DNA of 39,258 bases from Erysipelotrichaceae bacterium (GCA_017419165.1 JAFOLW010000052.1:1-39258), one strand, 5' to 3'. Positions 14,587 to 23,190 are shown, counted from the stretch's first letter. Notes: generated from the letters alone by a model not told the origin. Translations and numbers: made by a program.

Positions 14587-16509
14587 TCATTCCAGTTCGA
14601 AGGCGCCGGTATACAGCTGATAATAGGTTCCTTTCAGATCCAGTAGCTGCTGATGCGTACCTCTCTCGATGATGCGCCCGTGGTCGAGGACCATGATCGC
14701 ATCGGAGTTGCGGACCGTGCTCAAACGGTGAGCGATGACAAAGACGGTCCTTCCCTTCATCAGGTTGTCCATACCCTTCTGTACCAGAGCTTCGGTACGG
14801 GTATCGATGGAAGACGTCGCTTCGTCCAGGATCATGACCGGCGGATCGGCGACCGCCGCTCTGGCGATCGACAGAAGCTGCCTCTGCCCCTGCGAGAGCT
14901 GCGAACCGTTGCCCGTCAGCATCGTCTGGTAACCCTGCGGCAGCCTCGTGATGAAATCGTCCGCATTGGCCAGCTTCGCCGCCGCGATGCACTCTTCATC
15001 CGTGGCATCGAGCTTGCCGTAACGGATGTTGTCCATGACCGTACCGGTAAACAGGTTGACATCCTGCAAGACCATGCCCAGCGATCTTCTCAAGTCGGCT
15101 TTCTTGATCTTGTTGATGTTGATGCCGTCATAACGGATCTTGCCGTCCGGAATGTCATAGAAACGGTTGATCAGGTTGGTGATCGTCGTCTTGCCGGCAC
15201 CGGTCGCGCCGACGAACGCGATCTTCTGACCCGGATGGGCATAGAGCGAGACGTCGAAGAGGACCTGCTTGCCTTTTTCGTATTCGAAGTCGACATCGAC
15301 CATCTGAATATCGCCTTTCAGTTCCACATAAGTCGTGGAATGGTCGGATTGTGCGTGGTAGTGTTTCCAGGCCCAAAGATCCGTCTTTTCTTCACATTCA
15401 TGCAGCTCGCCGTTCTCGTCTTTATACGCATTGACCAAGGTGACGTAGCCTTCGTCTTCTTCGCTCTTTTCATCGATCAGGGCAAAGACGCGGTCGCTGC
15501 CCGCCAGTGCCATGGCGACGGTCGAGACCTGCATGGAGATCTGCGAGACAGTCTGCGACAGCTGCCTGGATAAAGCCAGGAAGGAGATGATGACGCCGAT
15601 CGAGATCGGTTCGAAACCTCTCAACGAGAAGTTCGGCACGCCCATGACCACCAGGAGTCCGCCGACGATCGCCAGCAGGACATACATGATGTTGCCGACA
15701 TTGGCCAGGATCGGCATCAGCATATTGGCGTTGGAGTTGGCCTTGTTGGAATCTTCAAAAAGCTGAATGTTGACCTCGTCGAATTTCTTCTTGGCCTCTT
15801 CTTCATGCGTGAAGACCTTGACGACCTTCATACCTTCCATCATTTCTTCGATGAAGCCTTCTTCTTTCGCCAGCGACTTCTGCTGGGCGACCATGTAACG
15901 GGCACTGCGTCCGCCGAAGGATCCCGTGATCTTGAACATCACGCCGATCACCAGGGCGACCACGACCGTCAGCCACAGTGAGTAGCGAAGCATCGAAAAC
16001 AGGATCGCCGAGATCGACATGATCGACTGCAGCAGTGAAGGCAGACTCTGCCCCACCAGCATGCGGATCGTATCGACGTCGTTGGTGTAAGCCGACATGA
16101 TCTCACCGTGGGTATGGGAATCGAAGTAACGGATCGGCAGCGTCTCCATGTTGTCGAACATATCGTCTCTCAGTGATTTGATCGTTCCCTGACCGACTCT
16201 GGCCATGATCTGCGGATAGATCGCTGTCGATAAAAGTCCAAGAACGTCCAGAGCGATCATGATCGCGATGATCCTGAGTAAGTCTTTATATACGCTTTGC
16301 AAGCCTGCGCTCATGCCCGGAAGGATGATCTTGTCGATCAGATCGGCCATGAAAGCATTGACGACGACGTTGGAGACTGCCGAAAGGATGATGCATATGG
16401 CGACGATGAACAGACGGAAAGAGAAGAGCTTATAGACATACTGCAGCAGTCTTCGCAAAGACTTCATGTCGATCTTCTTATTGGTGACGACTCTGTTGTG
16501 CGGCGGCAT
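14587..16509 (-). CDS. ABC exporter half-transporter, catalytic-site partner
   Basis: A 640-residue fused membrane/ATPase half-transporter. Six membrane segments span about 30-315, then a Glu-rich insertion (about 348-395) precedes the ATPase domain. Walker A is GATGAGKT (434-441), the signature is LSQGQ (538-542), Walker B is VMILDEATS (558-566) with the catalytic Glu563, and the H-loop His594 is in IAHRLS. It has the full catalytic residues, unlike its partner. The start at 16509 has AAGGAGG upstream and lies one base after the partner's stop. The pair fits the heterodimeric BmrCD/TM287-288 type of drug or lipid exporter. Confidence 0.9.
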   Translation of the reverse strand: MPPHNRVVTNKKIDMKSLRRLLQYVYKLFSFRLFIVAICIILSAVSNVVVNAFMADLIDKIILPGMSAGLQSVYKDLLRIIAIMIALDVLGLLSTAIYPQIMARVGQGTIKSLRDDMFDNMETLPIRYFDSHTHGEIMSAYTNDVDTIRMLVGQSLPSLLQSIMSISAILFSMLRYSLWLTVVVALVIGVMFKITGSFGGRSARYMVAQQKSLAKEEGFIEEMMEGMKVVKVFTHEEEAKKKFDEVNIQLFEDSNKANSNANMLMPILANVGNIMYVLLAIVGGLLVVMGVPNFSLRGFEPISIGVIISFLALSRQLSQTVSQISMQVSTVAMALAGSDRVFALIDEKSEEDEGYVTLVNAYKDENGELHECEEKTDLWAWKHYHAQSDHSTTYVELKGDIQMVDVDFEYEKGKQVLFDVSLYAHPGQKIAFVGATGAGKTTITNLINRFYDIPDGKIRYDGININKIKKADLRRSLGMVLQDVNLFTGTVMDNIRYGKLDATDEECIAAAKLANADDFITRLPQGYQTMLTGNGSQLSQGQRQLLSIARAAVADPPVMILDEATSSIDTRTEALVQKGMDNLMKGRTVFVIAHRLSTVRNSDAIMVLDHGRIIERGTHQQLLDLKGTYYQLYTGAFELE

Positions 16510-16510
16510 C

Positions 16511-18247
16511 CTAGTCTTCCTCCTTTCCCTTGGTCTGTGAATCATAGATCTCTCTGTAGATCCCGTTGTGTTTCATCAGCGTTTCATGATCGCCCTTCTC
16601 GACGATCTTGCCGGAATCCAGAACGATGATCTGGTCGGCATCCTCGATCGAAGAGACGCGCTGAGCGATGATGATCTTGGTGGTCTCGGGGATCTCTTCC
16701 CTGAAGGCCTTGCGGATCAGGGCATCGGTCCTCGTATCCACGGCTGAAGTCGAATCGTCCAGAATGAGGACCTTTGGCTTCTTTAACAATGCCCGGGCAA
16801 TACATAATCTCTGTTTCTGTCCGCCCGAGACGTTGGTCGCACCCTGTGTAAGGATGGTATCGTATTTGTCCGGCATCTGTTCGATGAACTCATCGGCCTG
16901 TGCCAGCTTGCAGACACGGACGATCTCTTCGTCGCTCGCCTCTTTGTTTCCCCATCTCAGGTTCTCTTTGATGGAACCGGAGAACAGGACGTTCTTCTGC
17001 AGAACGACGGCGACTTCGTTGCGCAAAGCTTCAAGATCGTAGTCCCGGACATCGACGCCGCCCACTTTGACGGAACCTTCCGAAACATCGTAAAGCCTCG
17101 AGATCAGCTGGATCAAGGTCGTCTTGGAAGAACCGGTCGAACCGATGATGCCAACCGTCTGACCGGATTTGATGTCCAGGTCGATCTCCGCAAGCGCTCT
17201 GCGCTTGGATTTGGGATCGTAACGGAACGTGACATGATCGAAGACGATGCTTCCGTCTTTGACTTCCTTGACGCCGTTTTCCGGCGAGACGAGTTTGGGC
17301 TCGTGAGTCAGGACTTCGCAGATACGGCTGGCCGCTTCGGAAGCAAAGGTGATCTGAATGAAGACCATCGACAGCATCATCATCGCCATCAGGATCTGCA
17401 CGCCGTAGCTGATCAAAGAAGACAGCTGACCGGTCGTCAGTGCCGAACCGGCAGTGTTGATGATCGTCAAAGCGCCAAAGTAGCAGATCAGTTCCTTGGC
17501 CGTCTTGATGCACAGGATCTGCAGAGGGTTGTTGAACGCCAGAACCCGCTCCGCTCTGGTGAAGTCGCTGCGGACTTCCTCGGAAGCCTTGTTGAACTTT
17601 TCGATCTCATAATCTTCCCTGACAAACGATTTGACGACACGGATACCGGCAACGTTCTCCTGTACGGAATTGTTGAGGGCATCGTATTTCTTGAAGATCC
17701 TTCTGAAGATCGGATGGGCGATCTGGAAGATCACGTAGAGTCCGATGCCGAGCACCGGAATGATCGCAAAGAAGATCATCGCCATCCTCGTATTGATACG
17801 AAGCGCCATGATGACCGAGAAGATCAGCATCAGCGGCGTACGTACCGCCATCCTGATCAGCATCTGAAAAGCCATCTGGATCTGCGAGACGTCGTTGGTC
17901 ATACGGGTCACCAGCGAAGACGTGGAAAAATGATCGATGTCTTCAAAGGAGAAATCCTGGACTTTGTAGAACATGTCTCTTCTGAGATTCTTGGCAAAAC
18001 CGGTCGATGCCGTGGCGCCGTACCTTGCGGAACTCGCCCCGCACAACAGCGACAGCATCGCCAAAACCAGCAGGATGGAACCGTACTTGATGACCGGTGT
18101 CAGGCTCTCTCCCGTCATCTCGTCGATCAGCATCGCCATGACCGTCGGAATGATACATTCCAAAGCGACCTCGCCCACCATGAACAGCGGCGTGAGGACC
18201 GTCTCCTTCCTGTATTCTCCGATCTTATCCATCAGTATTCTGATCAT
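16511..18247 (-). CDS. ABC exporter half-transporter, degenerate-site partner
   Basis: A 578-residue half-transporter with six membrane segments (about 15-310) and an ATPase domain. Walker A is GSTGSSKT (369-376), the signature is VSGGQ (473-477), and Walker B is VLILDDSTS with Asp498 in the place of the catalytic Glu. The H-loop residue is Gln529 (IIAQRVS) in place of His. These two changes are the known mark of the non-catalytic subunit of heterodimeric exporters such as TM287/288 and BmrCD. It overlaps the MarR gene by 4 bases (ATGA) with GGAGG 7 bases upstream, which supports coupled expression. Confidence 0.91.
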   Translation of the reverse strand: MIRILMDKIGEYRKETVLTPLFMVGEVALECIIPTVMAMLIDEMTGESLTPVIKYGSILLVLAMLSLLCGASSARYGATASTGFAKNLRRDMFYKVQDFSFEDIDHFSTSSLVTRMTNDVSQIQMAFQMLIRMAVRTPLMLIFSVIMALRINTRMAMIFFAIIPVLGIGLYVIFQIAHPIFRRIFKKYDALNNSVQENVAGIRVVKSFVREDYEIEKFNKASEEVRSDFTRAERVLAFNNPLQILCIKTAKELICYFGALTIINTAGSALTTGQLSSLISYGVQILMAMMMLSMVFIQITFASEAASRICEVLTHEPKLVSPENGVKEVKDGSIVFDHVTFRYDPKSKRRALAEIDLDIKSGQTVGIIGSTGSSKTTLIQLISRLYDVSEGSVKVGGVDVRDYDLEALRNEVAVVLQKNVLFSGSIKENLRWGNKEASDEEIVRVCKLAQADEFIEQMPDKYDTILTQGATNVSGGQKQRLCIARALLKKPKVLILDDSTSAVDTRTDALIRKAFREEIPETTKIIIAQRVSSIEDADQIIVLDSGKIVEKGDHETLMKHNGIYREIYDSQTKGKEED

Positions 18248-18675
18248 TGTTTTTCCTCCAGATTCTTATAGACCGTCTCGAGGAACGACAGAAGCATCTT
18301 CTCTTCCTCTTTATTCAATCCCTTCAGCATATCCTTGTTGTTCTGCTTCCGGGAACGTTCCATATCCATATGGAACTCTTTCGCTTTCTTCGTCGCCTTG
18401 ACGATCTTGTTTCGTTTGTCCTTCTCGTCCAGGCACGTCTCCACATAACCGTTGGCCTCCAGCCGCTTGATCAGACCGACCATCGTCGGATGCGAGACAT
18501 TGAGCAGTTCCTGCAGCCGTCTCTGACTCAGACAGTCCTCATGTTTCTTCAGCTGAAACAGGACCTGAGACTGGGAGAAGGTGAGATCGTGGATCCTGAA
18601 CTGCGCATCGATCGATGCTTTCATCCGGTTTTCGATCTTATGGATCAGAAAACCGACACTGACATCTTTGGGCAT
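18244..18675 (-). CDS. MarR-family transcriptional regulator
   Basis: A 143-residue winged-helix regulator. The DNA-binding helices lie around residues 50-75 (LSQRRLQELLNVSHPTMVGL) with a following wing containing DEKDKRNK, a typical MarR basic wing. It heads the operon with the two ABC exporter genes and probably represses it. Two tandem GTAGCATRCTAC boxes lie between its promoter and the ribosome site and are the likely operators. The start is set by AGGAGG about 9 bases upstream. The inducing ligand is likely a compound that the exporter moves, by analogy. Confidence 0.9.
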   Translation of the reverse strand: MPKDVSVGFLIHKIENRMKASIDAQFRIHDLTFSQSQVLFQLKKHEDCLSQRRLQELLNVSHPTMVGLIKRLEANGYVETCLDEKDKRNKIVKATKKAKEFHMDMERSRKQNNKDMLKGLNKEEEKMLLSFLETVYKNLEEKQ

Positions 18676-18695
18676 TTCCGTTCCCCTCCTGTTCT

Positions 18696-18721
18696 GTAGC
18701 ATACTACACGTAGCATGCTAC
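18696..18721. promoter_or_regulatory. Tandem palindromic MarR operators
   Basis: Two 12-bp boxes are separated by AC: GTAGCATACTAC (18696-18707, imperfect palindrome) and GTAGCATGCTAC (18710-18721, perfect palindrome). Their centres are 14 bp apart, and they cover the expected transcription start of the MarR/ABC operon, the right place for repression. Confidence 0.75.
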
Positions 18722-18750
18722 ATTTTAATACAGAATCTGACTTCTGTCAA
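18722..18750 (-). promoter_or_regulatory. Promoter of marR-ABC operon
   Basis: Minus strand TTGACA (18745-18750), a 17-base spacer, and TAAAAT (18722-18727). The -35 box is a perfect consensus and the -10 box touches the perfect operator. Confidence 0.85.
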
Positions 18751-18767
18751 ATGCTCGTGTCCCGACA

Positions 18768-18796
18768 TTCAAAGACCGGGCATCCTGCCCGGTCTT
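18768..18796 (-). terminator. Hairpin downstream of macro-domain gene
   Basis: An 11-bp stem AAGACCGGGCA / TGCCCGGTCTT with a 3-base loop is followed on the minus strand by TTTGAATG. The stem is strong and the T run short. Confidence 0.65.
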
Positions 18797-18821
18797 CATA
18801 AGTGTTTTTCTTTTGTTTTTT

Positions 18822-19748
18822 TTATCTTCCGTTTGACCCTTTTGCCAACGTTTGGGAAATCTCATGGAGCCACTGGCTGTAGTGATCGTAAGGCGTATCC
18901 GTCCACCTGCAAAGTAGATCGCAGAACTTTTCCCTGTCTTCATTGATATCCGTGCACGTATACTGCTCCGGATCCCGGTTTACCGTGACTTTGATCTTTC
19001 CCTTTTCGCCGAAGTCGGTGATGTAGATGCAGAAACCGGTCCAGCTGCGATGGGCATAGAGGACGTCGCCTTCCATATACCAGAACCACTTGTCCTCCAT
19101 CTCTGTCGGCCGGTGTCCGTGTCTCAGGACATCCAGTTTGTTTTCGGGGATCGAGACCGGAACTTCAAAACGCTCGTTTCGTTTCGGCATCGCACAGGTC
19201 TTCCAGTCATCTTTTCTCACCAGCAGAAGACCGTCGCCGTATACGCCGAAGATCTCTTTCCCTTTGTCCAGAACATCGTTATCGATCACCGCAAAGACGA
19301 TGCGGATGTCATAGTCTTTGTTTTCTTTGGTCCAGTCGGCGACCGCTTTGGCGGCTTGCTCCCAAGCGCCGTAGATAGGATATCCGTAGATCCCGGAAGA
19401 GATCAGAGGGAAACCGATCGAATGACAGTCATTTTCCCTGGCCAGATCCAGCGCCTTTCTGTAGCAGCTGTAAAGCAATTCCGCTTCACCGTGCTTCCCG
19501 TCGACATACTGCGGCCCCACCGCATGAACGATGTAGCTGCAGAGCCGGAAACCGGGCGTGATGACCGCATCGCCGGTCGCACATCCGCCGATCTTGTCAC
19601 AGGCTTCCTGAAGCTTTTCATAACCTGCCGCTTTAAAAATATAGCCGCAGACACCGCCTCCCGCCTGAAGATAACGGTTAGCGGCATTGACGATGATCCC
19701 GGTATCGAGTTCCGTGATGCTTTTTCTGATGATCTCAACTGTCTGCAT
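18822..19748 (-). CDS. Macro-domain protein with extra C-terminal domain
   Basis: A 308-residue protein. Residues 1 to about 170 are a macro domain, shown by NAANRYLQAGGGVCG (21-35) and FPLISSGIYGYP, which bind ADP-ribose. It should remove or read ADP-ribose. Residues about 180-308 form a separate domain with MEDKWFWYMEGD and HRSWTGFCIYI motifs that I know only as a companion of macro domains in Bacillota; its role is not known to me. The start at 19748 has AGGAGA 6 bases upstream. It stands as a single gene between terminators of both neighbours. Confidence 0.85.
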   Translation of the reverse strand: MQTVEIIRKSITELDTGIIVNAANRYLQAGGGVCGYIFKAAGYEKLQEACDKIGGCATGDAVITPGFRLCSYIVHAVGPQYVDGKHGEAELLYSCYRKALDLARENDCHSIGFPLISSGIYGYPIYGAWEQAAKAVADWTKENKDYDIRIVFAVIDNDVLDKGKEIFGVYGDGLLLVRKDDWKTCAMPKRNERFEVPVSIPENKLDVLRHGHRPTEMEDKWFWYMEGDVLYAHRSWTGFCIYITDFGEKGKIKVTVNRDPEQYTCTDINEDREKFCDLLCRWTDTPYDHYSQWLHEISQTLAKGSNGR

Positions 19749-19821
19749 CGTATCTCCTGTCCTTTTCCGATCCTGTCTTTCCTGACTAAATGATAACATG
19801 CCGGCGATCCTTCTTCAGGTA

Positions 19822-19850
19822 TACAAAAACCGCAGTATCTCCTGCGGTTT
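19822..19850 (-). terminator. Terminator after InlB-repeat lipoprotein gene
   Basis: Minus strand AAACCGCAG / CTGCGGTTT (9 bp, loop GAGATA) is followed by TTG; the T run is partly inside the stem. Confidence 0.75.
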
Positions 19851-19867
19851 CATGTTTCTTATCCTGA

Positions 19868-20767
19868 CTAATCGAGGCCCGGGTCGGCAGCACAGGAACC
19901 GATCCCTTCGTAAGCGATGGAAGCGATCTTCCAGTCTTTGATCATTTCTTCCATATCCATATCCGGATCGTTCTTCGATCCGCCTTCAAATTTGATGTCA
20001 TAGGAATAATAACCGTGATCCATCCGGGCATCCATCGTTTCCGTATTCAGGAAACTCAGCTGCCAGCCTTCATCGAGGAGCTCCTGTCCGCTCTTGCCCT
20101 TATACTGTTCAAGGTCGGCTTCCGTCGGGATCTTCTCCGTCAGATCGACGATGTGATCGATCGCAAGCGGAGCGACAAGCGCCGCATAGTCGCTGTCATA
20201 GTTGGGATCCAAAATATCCAGATCGAACAACGCAGCTGCCTGATCGCTGTCGATCCTGGCAACGGCACGATAGACCCGGTCGTTGAGTTCAAAGACCTGT
20301 ATCACTTCTTCTTCCGAGCAGGTGCTGCTGTAGCTCGGAAGCCCCAGGATATCGCCCATCGTCACGGCATCATCGATCTTATCGACGCTCTCTCCCTCAT
20401 AACCTCCGGTCATCATGAATACGGCAACGTACTCGGTGTCTTCATCGACCGTGACGGTGAGCTGTTCGTCTCTTGAGACCGTCACGCCGTCTTTCGTCCA
20501 CTTGACGAAATCCCAGTCGCCTTCGATCCGGTATCCAAGCAAGGTCACCGTGCTTCCTTTCGGAAGACTCAGCGCATGGGAAGTCGTCGGGAATCCCGGA
20601 TCGATCTCCGGTGTCTGATCCCCTTCCGCGGCCGCGACATGGCCGATGCCCTCGACATTGACCTGCAGCACGACACGATCCTCTGCCGCCGGAACAGCCG
20701 GAACATCCTGTTCCGCACAGCCGCACAAGGCAGTCAGAAGCAATAAGACTGCGAGTAATTTTTTCAT
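19868..20767 (-). CDS. Lipoprotein with InlB-type repeat
   Basis: A 299-residue lipoprotein. The signal peptide ends in LCGC, with lipidated Cys17. Residues about 70-120 resemble a divergent InlB B-repeat, with DWDFVKWTKDGV and a following TVTVDEDTEYVAVF strand pair. The C-terminal 175 residues are acidic and not recognised. A GGGAGG site lies 7 bases before the ATG, and a perfect 7-bp hairpin (20781-20801) lies just before that site. It begins 56 bases after the second GntR gene, so it may be read through from the regulator operon. Role on the cell surface is unknown. Confidence 0.75.
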   Translation of the reverse strand: MKKLLAVLLLLTALCGCAEQDVPAVPAAEDRVVLQVNVEGIGHVAAAEGDQTPEIDPGFPTTSHALSLPKGSTVTLLGYRIEGDWDFVKWTKDGVTVSRDEQLTVTVDEDTEYVAVFMMTGGYEGESVDKIDDAVTMGDILGLPSYSSTCSEEEVIQVFELNDRVYRAVARIDSDQAAALFDLDILDPNYDSDYAALVAPLAIDHIVDLTEKIPTEADLEQYKGKSGQELLDEGWQLSFLNTETMDARMDHGYYSYDIKFEGGSKNDPDMDMEEMIKDWKIASIAYEGIGSCAADPGLD

Positions 20768-20780
20768 TTATCTTCCTCCC

Positions 20781-20801
20781 GATCTTCTCATCCTGAAGAT
20801 C
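20781..20801. other. Hairpin in front of lipoprotein ribosome site
   Basis: GATCTTC-TCATCCT-GAAGATC is a perfect 7-bp inverted repeat. In the minus-strand message it lies immediately before GGGAGG. A T run follows only on the plus strand, where no gene needs ending. Confidence 0.5.
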
Positions 20802-20823
20802 CTTTTTATGTTTCCGTTCATGC

Positions 20824-21546
20824 TTACTTATGCATGTTCACGGTGAAAGACTGCATATCGCTGCGGATGTTAGAGATGGAATGAGCGATGACTTCGTTCT
20901 TCTCGTTGTAGAAATCGCATTCCAGCAAAAAGACCGCCACGCCTTCCGGCACGTTCAAAGCCTTGCGCACCTTCGCTGAACCTTTGATGATCCGCAGGGA
21001 CTGTTTCATCTTCTCCAGCTTGATGCCGTAGAACGACAGGATGTCACGGAACGTGAAAACGGAAGAATTGATCGAATCCAGAGAAGGCAGGATCTTCTTC
21101 GGGATGAAGAACTCTTCGATCGAAGTCTCAGTCCCGTTCATCGAATGCATCTGCCGGATATAATAGATCTCATCCTCCAGCTCCAGACCGAAAAGATTGG
21201 CATACTTGTTGCCGGCTTCCCGCCCGGATTTCTGCAGTTCCTTGACGGAAACGCGCGTATCGTTGCGGAACGAATCTCCGACGAAACCCGCATGTTCCTC
21301 GATGGACAGCTCGTTCTTCTTGCCGATGACGAACACGCCCTTGCCCTGAACTCTCCTCAAAAGGCCTTCGTTGACCAGGGCATCGACGGCATTGCGGATG
21401 GTGATCCTGTTGATCCCGAAGGTCTCCGCCAGCTTGTTCTCGGAAGGGATGGCCGTACCCGGCATATATTCGCCGTCTTCGATCTTGTTTCGGATGATCT
21501 CCCGCAGCTGCAGGTAGATCGGCATCTTGTAATCGGTCCTTGTCAT
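20824..21546 (-). CDS. GntR/HutC-family regulator with UTRA domain (second)
   Basis: A 240-residue regulator. The N-terminal GntR winged helix (about 5-72) shows IPSENKLAETFGINRITIRNAVDALVNEG and VQGKGVFV in order; the rest is a UTRA ligand-binding domain of the HutC/FarR type. FrlR, the known fructoselysine regulator of E. coli and B. subtilis, belongs to this family. The ATG at 21546 is one base after the stop of the upstream GntR gene with GGAG about 8 bases before it, so the pair is coupled. It probably senses a sugar or sugar-phosphate from the neighbouring frl genes. Confidence 0.88.
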   Translation of the reverse strand: MTRTDYKMPIYLQLREIIRNKIEDGEYMPGTAIPSENKLAETFGINRITIRNAVDALVNEGLLRRVQGKGVFVIGKKNELSIEEHAGFVGDSFRNDTRVSVKELQKSGREAGNKYANLFGLELEDEIYYIRQMHSMNGTETSIEEFFIPKKILPSLDSINSSVFTFRDILSFYGIKLEKMKQSLRIIKGSAKVRKALNVPEGVAVFLLECDFYNEKNEVIAHSISNIRSDMQSFTVNMHK

Positions 21547-21547
21547 A

Positions 21548-22273
21548 TCAGCTCTCCACCTCGGCAACGAAAACGAACTTGTCGGAACGGATCAGCTGCT
21601 TATAAAACATGACCACTTCACCGTTCTGATCCAGGACGACACCGGACGCGTAAAACAGCGGTGTCCCGTTTTCGATCTCCAGGATCTCCGCCTCATCCTG
21701 CGTCGCATAGGTGACGTTGATGTGCTCGGTCCCCGAAGTCTGGTACGTATCGTAGTGTTCCTCGAAGATCGGTGCCATCAGAGTATCTTCATTGTAATAG
21801 TCGATGAAACCCGGATAGCGCTCCGCATCGATGTACGTCGTCTCGATCGTACAAGGCACGCCGTTGACCTTGCGGCACTTGACGATCTCATAGACCCTGG
21901 TCCCCAGCCTCACTTTGAGTTTCCTGGCGATCTGCTTGTTGGCCTCGATCTGTTCCATCGTCAGGATGTGCTTGCTTAAAGTGTTGCCCTGATTGACCAG
22001 ATCGCGGACCATCGCTTCAACGCCCGCCATATCCCGCGGGTATCTGGGCTCCGCCACATAGACGCCCTTGTTCAAAACGCGGTATAAGATCCCGTTCTCC
22101 ACGAGCTCATCCACCGCCTGACGCAGCGTCGAACGGCTGACGCCCCAAAGGTCGCACAGATCCTTTTCGCAGGGGATCCTGGTGTGCGGCTTAAGACGGT
22201 TGACCTTGATGAAATCCTCGAGCTTTTCGATGGCTTCCATGCCCGGCTGTACTTTTGTTACTGAAGTATTCAT
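21548..22273 (-). CDS. GntR/HutC-family regulator with UTRA domain (first)
   Basis: A 241-residue regulator. GntR helix-turn-helix features are IPCEKDLCDLWGVSRSTLRQAVDELVENG (about 34-62, split here by the usual turn) and NKGVYVAEP; a UTRA domain fills about 85-241. It is transcribed divergently from the FrlC-like gene at 22342 and heads the two-regulator operon. It differs clearly from its downstream neighbour, so they are not a recent duplication. AAGGA lies 4 bases before the ATG. Probable regulator of the divergent gene, itself and perhaps the main frl operon. Confidence 0.88.
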   Translation of the reverse strand: MNTSVTKVQPGMEAIEKLEDFIKVNRLKPHTRIPCEKDLCDLWGVSRSTLRQAVDELVENGILYRVLNKGVYVAEPRYPRDMAGVEAMVRDLVNQGNTLSKHILTMEQIEANKQIARKLKVRLGTRVYEIVKCRKVNGVPCTIETTYIDAERYPGFIDYYNEDTLMAPIFEEHYDTYQTSGTEHINVTYATQDEAEILEIENGTPLFYASGVVLDQNGEVVMFYKQLIRSDKFVFVAEVES

Positions 22274-22278
22274 ATTCC

Positions 22279-22307
22279 TTGTCGTCTCTTTTTCTGTCTT
22301 TTATTAT
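22279..22307 (+). promoter_or_regulatory. Promoter of divergent FrlC-like gene
   Basis: TTGTCG (22279-22284), a 17-base spacer, and TATTAT (22302-22307). It overlaps the -10 box of the opposing GntR promoter, so the two transcripts compete and one bound regulator could control both. Confidence 0.6.
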
Positions 22308-22331
22308 AGTATTAAGGAATCATTTACAAAA
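22303..22331 (-). promoter_or_regulatory. Promoter of GntR pair
   Basis: On the minus strand a perfect TATAAT (22303-22308) is preceded by TTGTAA at 15 bases or TTTTGT at 17 bases. The -10 context, TTTTATTATAGTAT on the plus strand at 22299-22312, matches the frlA promoter (31283-31296) at 12 of 14 positions. Confidence 0.6.
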
Positions 22332-22341
22332 GGTAACGATA

Positions 22342-23187
22342 ATGAGAAAGATCACACTGAACGACTTCGCTGTCATGACGCCGTCCTATCAGCAGTATTC
22401 TTTTGACTATGTCCTGGATTCGATCCAGAAGATCGGACTTCACAACATCGATTTCTGGGGCGGCATCCCGCATTTCTACCGTTTCGACTATTCCGAAAAC
22501 GAGGCGCAGGCCTATCTGAAGGAACTGCGGAGAAAAGCCGAAGACCGGGGGATGCGTTTCGTCATCTATACGCCGGAAACGCTCGCCTATCCCTACAGTA
22601 TCGCCGATCCCAACAAGAAGACCGTGCAAAGGACCATCGATTTCTTCCGCATGTCGATGGACGATGCCTTGACGCTGGGGACCGACCGCCTGTTCATCAA
22701 TACGGGTACCGGACTTAGAGACCTGCCGGTCGAAGAATCGATGGACATCTGCATCGAGGCGATCGCAAAGATCTGCGAAGACGCGGAAGCCAAAGGCATC
22801 ACGATGATGCTGGAACAGCTGCAGCCCTACGAATCCAATCTGTGCTATGACATCCGCGGCATCAAGAAGATCGTGGACGCCGTCGGTTCCAGGAACCTGA
22901 AGATCTGCGTCGACCTGGTCGCCATGGATGTGGCAGGGGAAGATCTTGAACTATACTATAAGACATTCGGCGAAGAGAAGATCGGCTTCATCCACTTCTC
23001 CGATGCCCATCATGAGATCTGCGGCACCGGTGATCTTCCCTTAAAAAATTACATCGAAACATTGGAGAAGCACGATTACTCTTCGATCGTCGACCTGGAG
23101 ATCAACGACTCCATCTACTGGTTCGATCCTCACGATGCCCATAAGAAGACGGTCGACTACCTGAAGACCTTCATCCCCGAAAACTAA
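22342..23187 (+). CDS. FrlC-like sugar (phosphate) isomerase/epimerase, paralogue
   Basis: A 281-residue TIM-barrel protein of the xylose-isomerase-like (AP_endonuc_2) superfamily. It is close in pattern to FrlC: FWGGIPHFY near residue 37, YTPETLAYPYS (about 76-86), LEQLQPYESN with a metal Glu (about 157-166), CVDLVA, HFSDAHHE, and DLEIND with the last metal Glu. The FrlC-specific WGGxPH and PYESN motifs suggest a 3-epimerase on a ketose-type substrate. The start at 22342 has AAAGGT about 9 bases upstream. It is divergent from the GntR pair and ends at a terminator shared with the main operon. Confidence 0.82.
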   Translation: MRKITLNDFAVMTPSYQQYSFDYVLDSIQKIGLHNIDFWGGIPHFYRFDYSENEAQAYLKELRRKAEDRGMRFVIYTPETLAYPYSIADPNKKTVQRTIDFFRMSMDDALTLGTDRLFINTGTGLRDLPVEESMDICIEAIAKICEDAEAKGITMMLEQLQPYESNLCYDIRGIKKIVDAVGSRNLKICVDLVAMDVAGEDLELYYKTFGEEKIGFIHFSDAHHEICGTGDLPLKNYIETLEKHDYSSIVDLEINDSIYWFDPHDAHKKTVDYLKTFIPEN

Positions 23188-23190
23188 AGA

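Noticed and set aside
14653..15573. Open frame of 306 codons on the plus strand opposite the second ABC gene
   Set aside because: Antisense to well-supported ATPase motifs and without recognisable domain or ribosome site.
17234..18271. Long open frame (345 codons) on the plus strand opposite the ABC exporter gene
   Set aside because: It lies entirely antisense to a gene with clear ABC motifs, has a composition rich in Asp, Arg, His and Gln as expected for a shadow frame, and has no ribosome site.
20781..20801. Hairpin plus T run as a plus-strand terminator
   Set aside because: No plus-strand gene lies upstream; in the minus-strand transcript the T run is on the wrong side.
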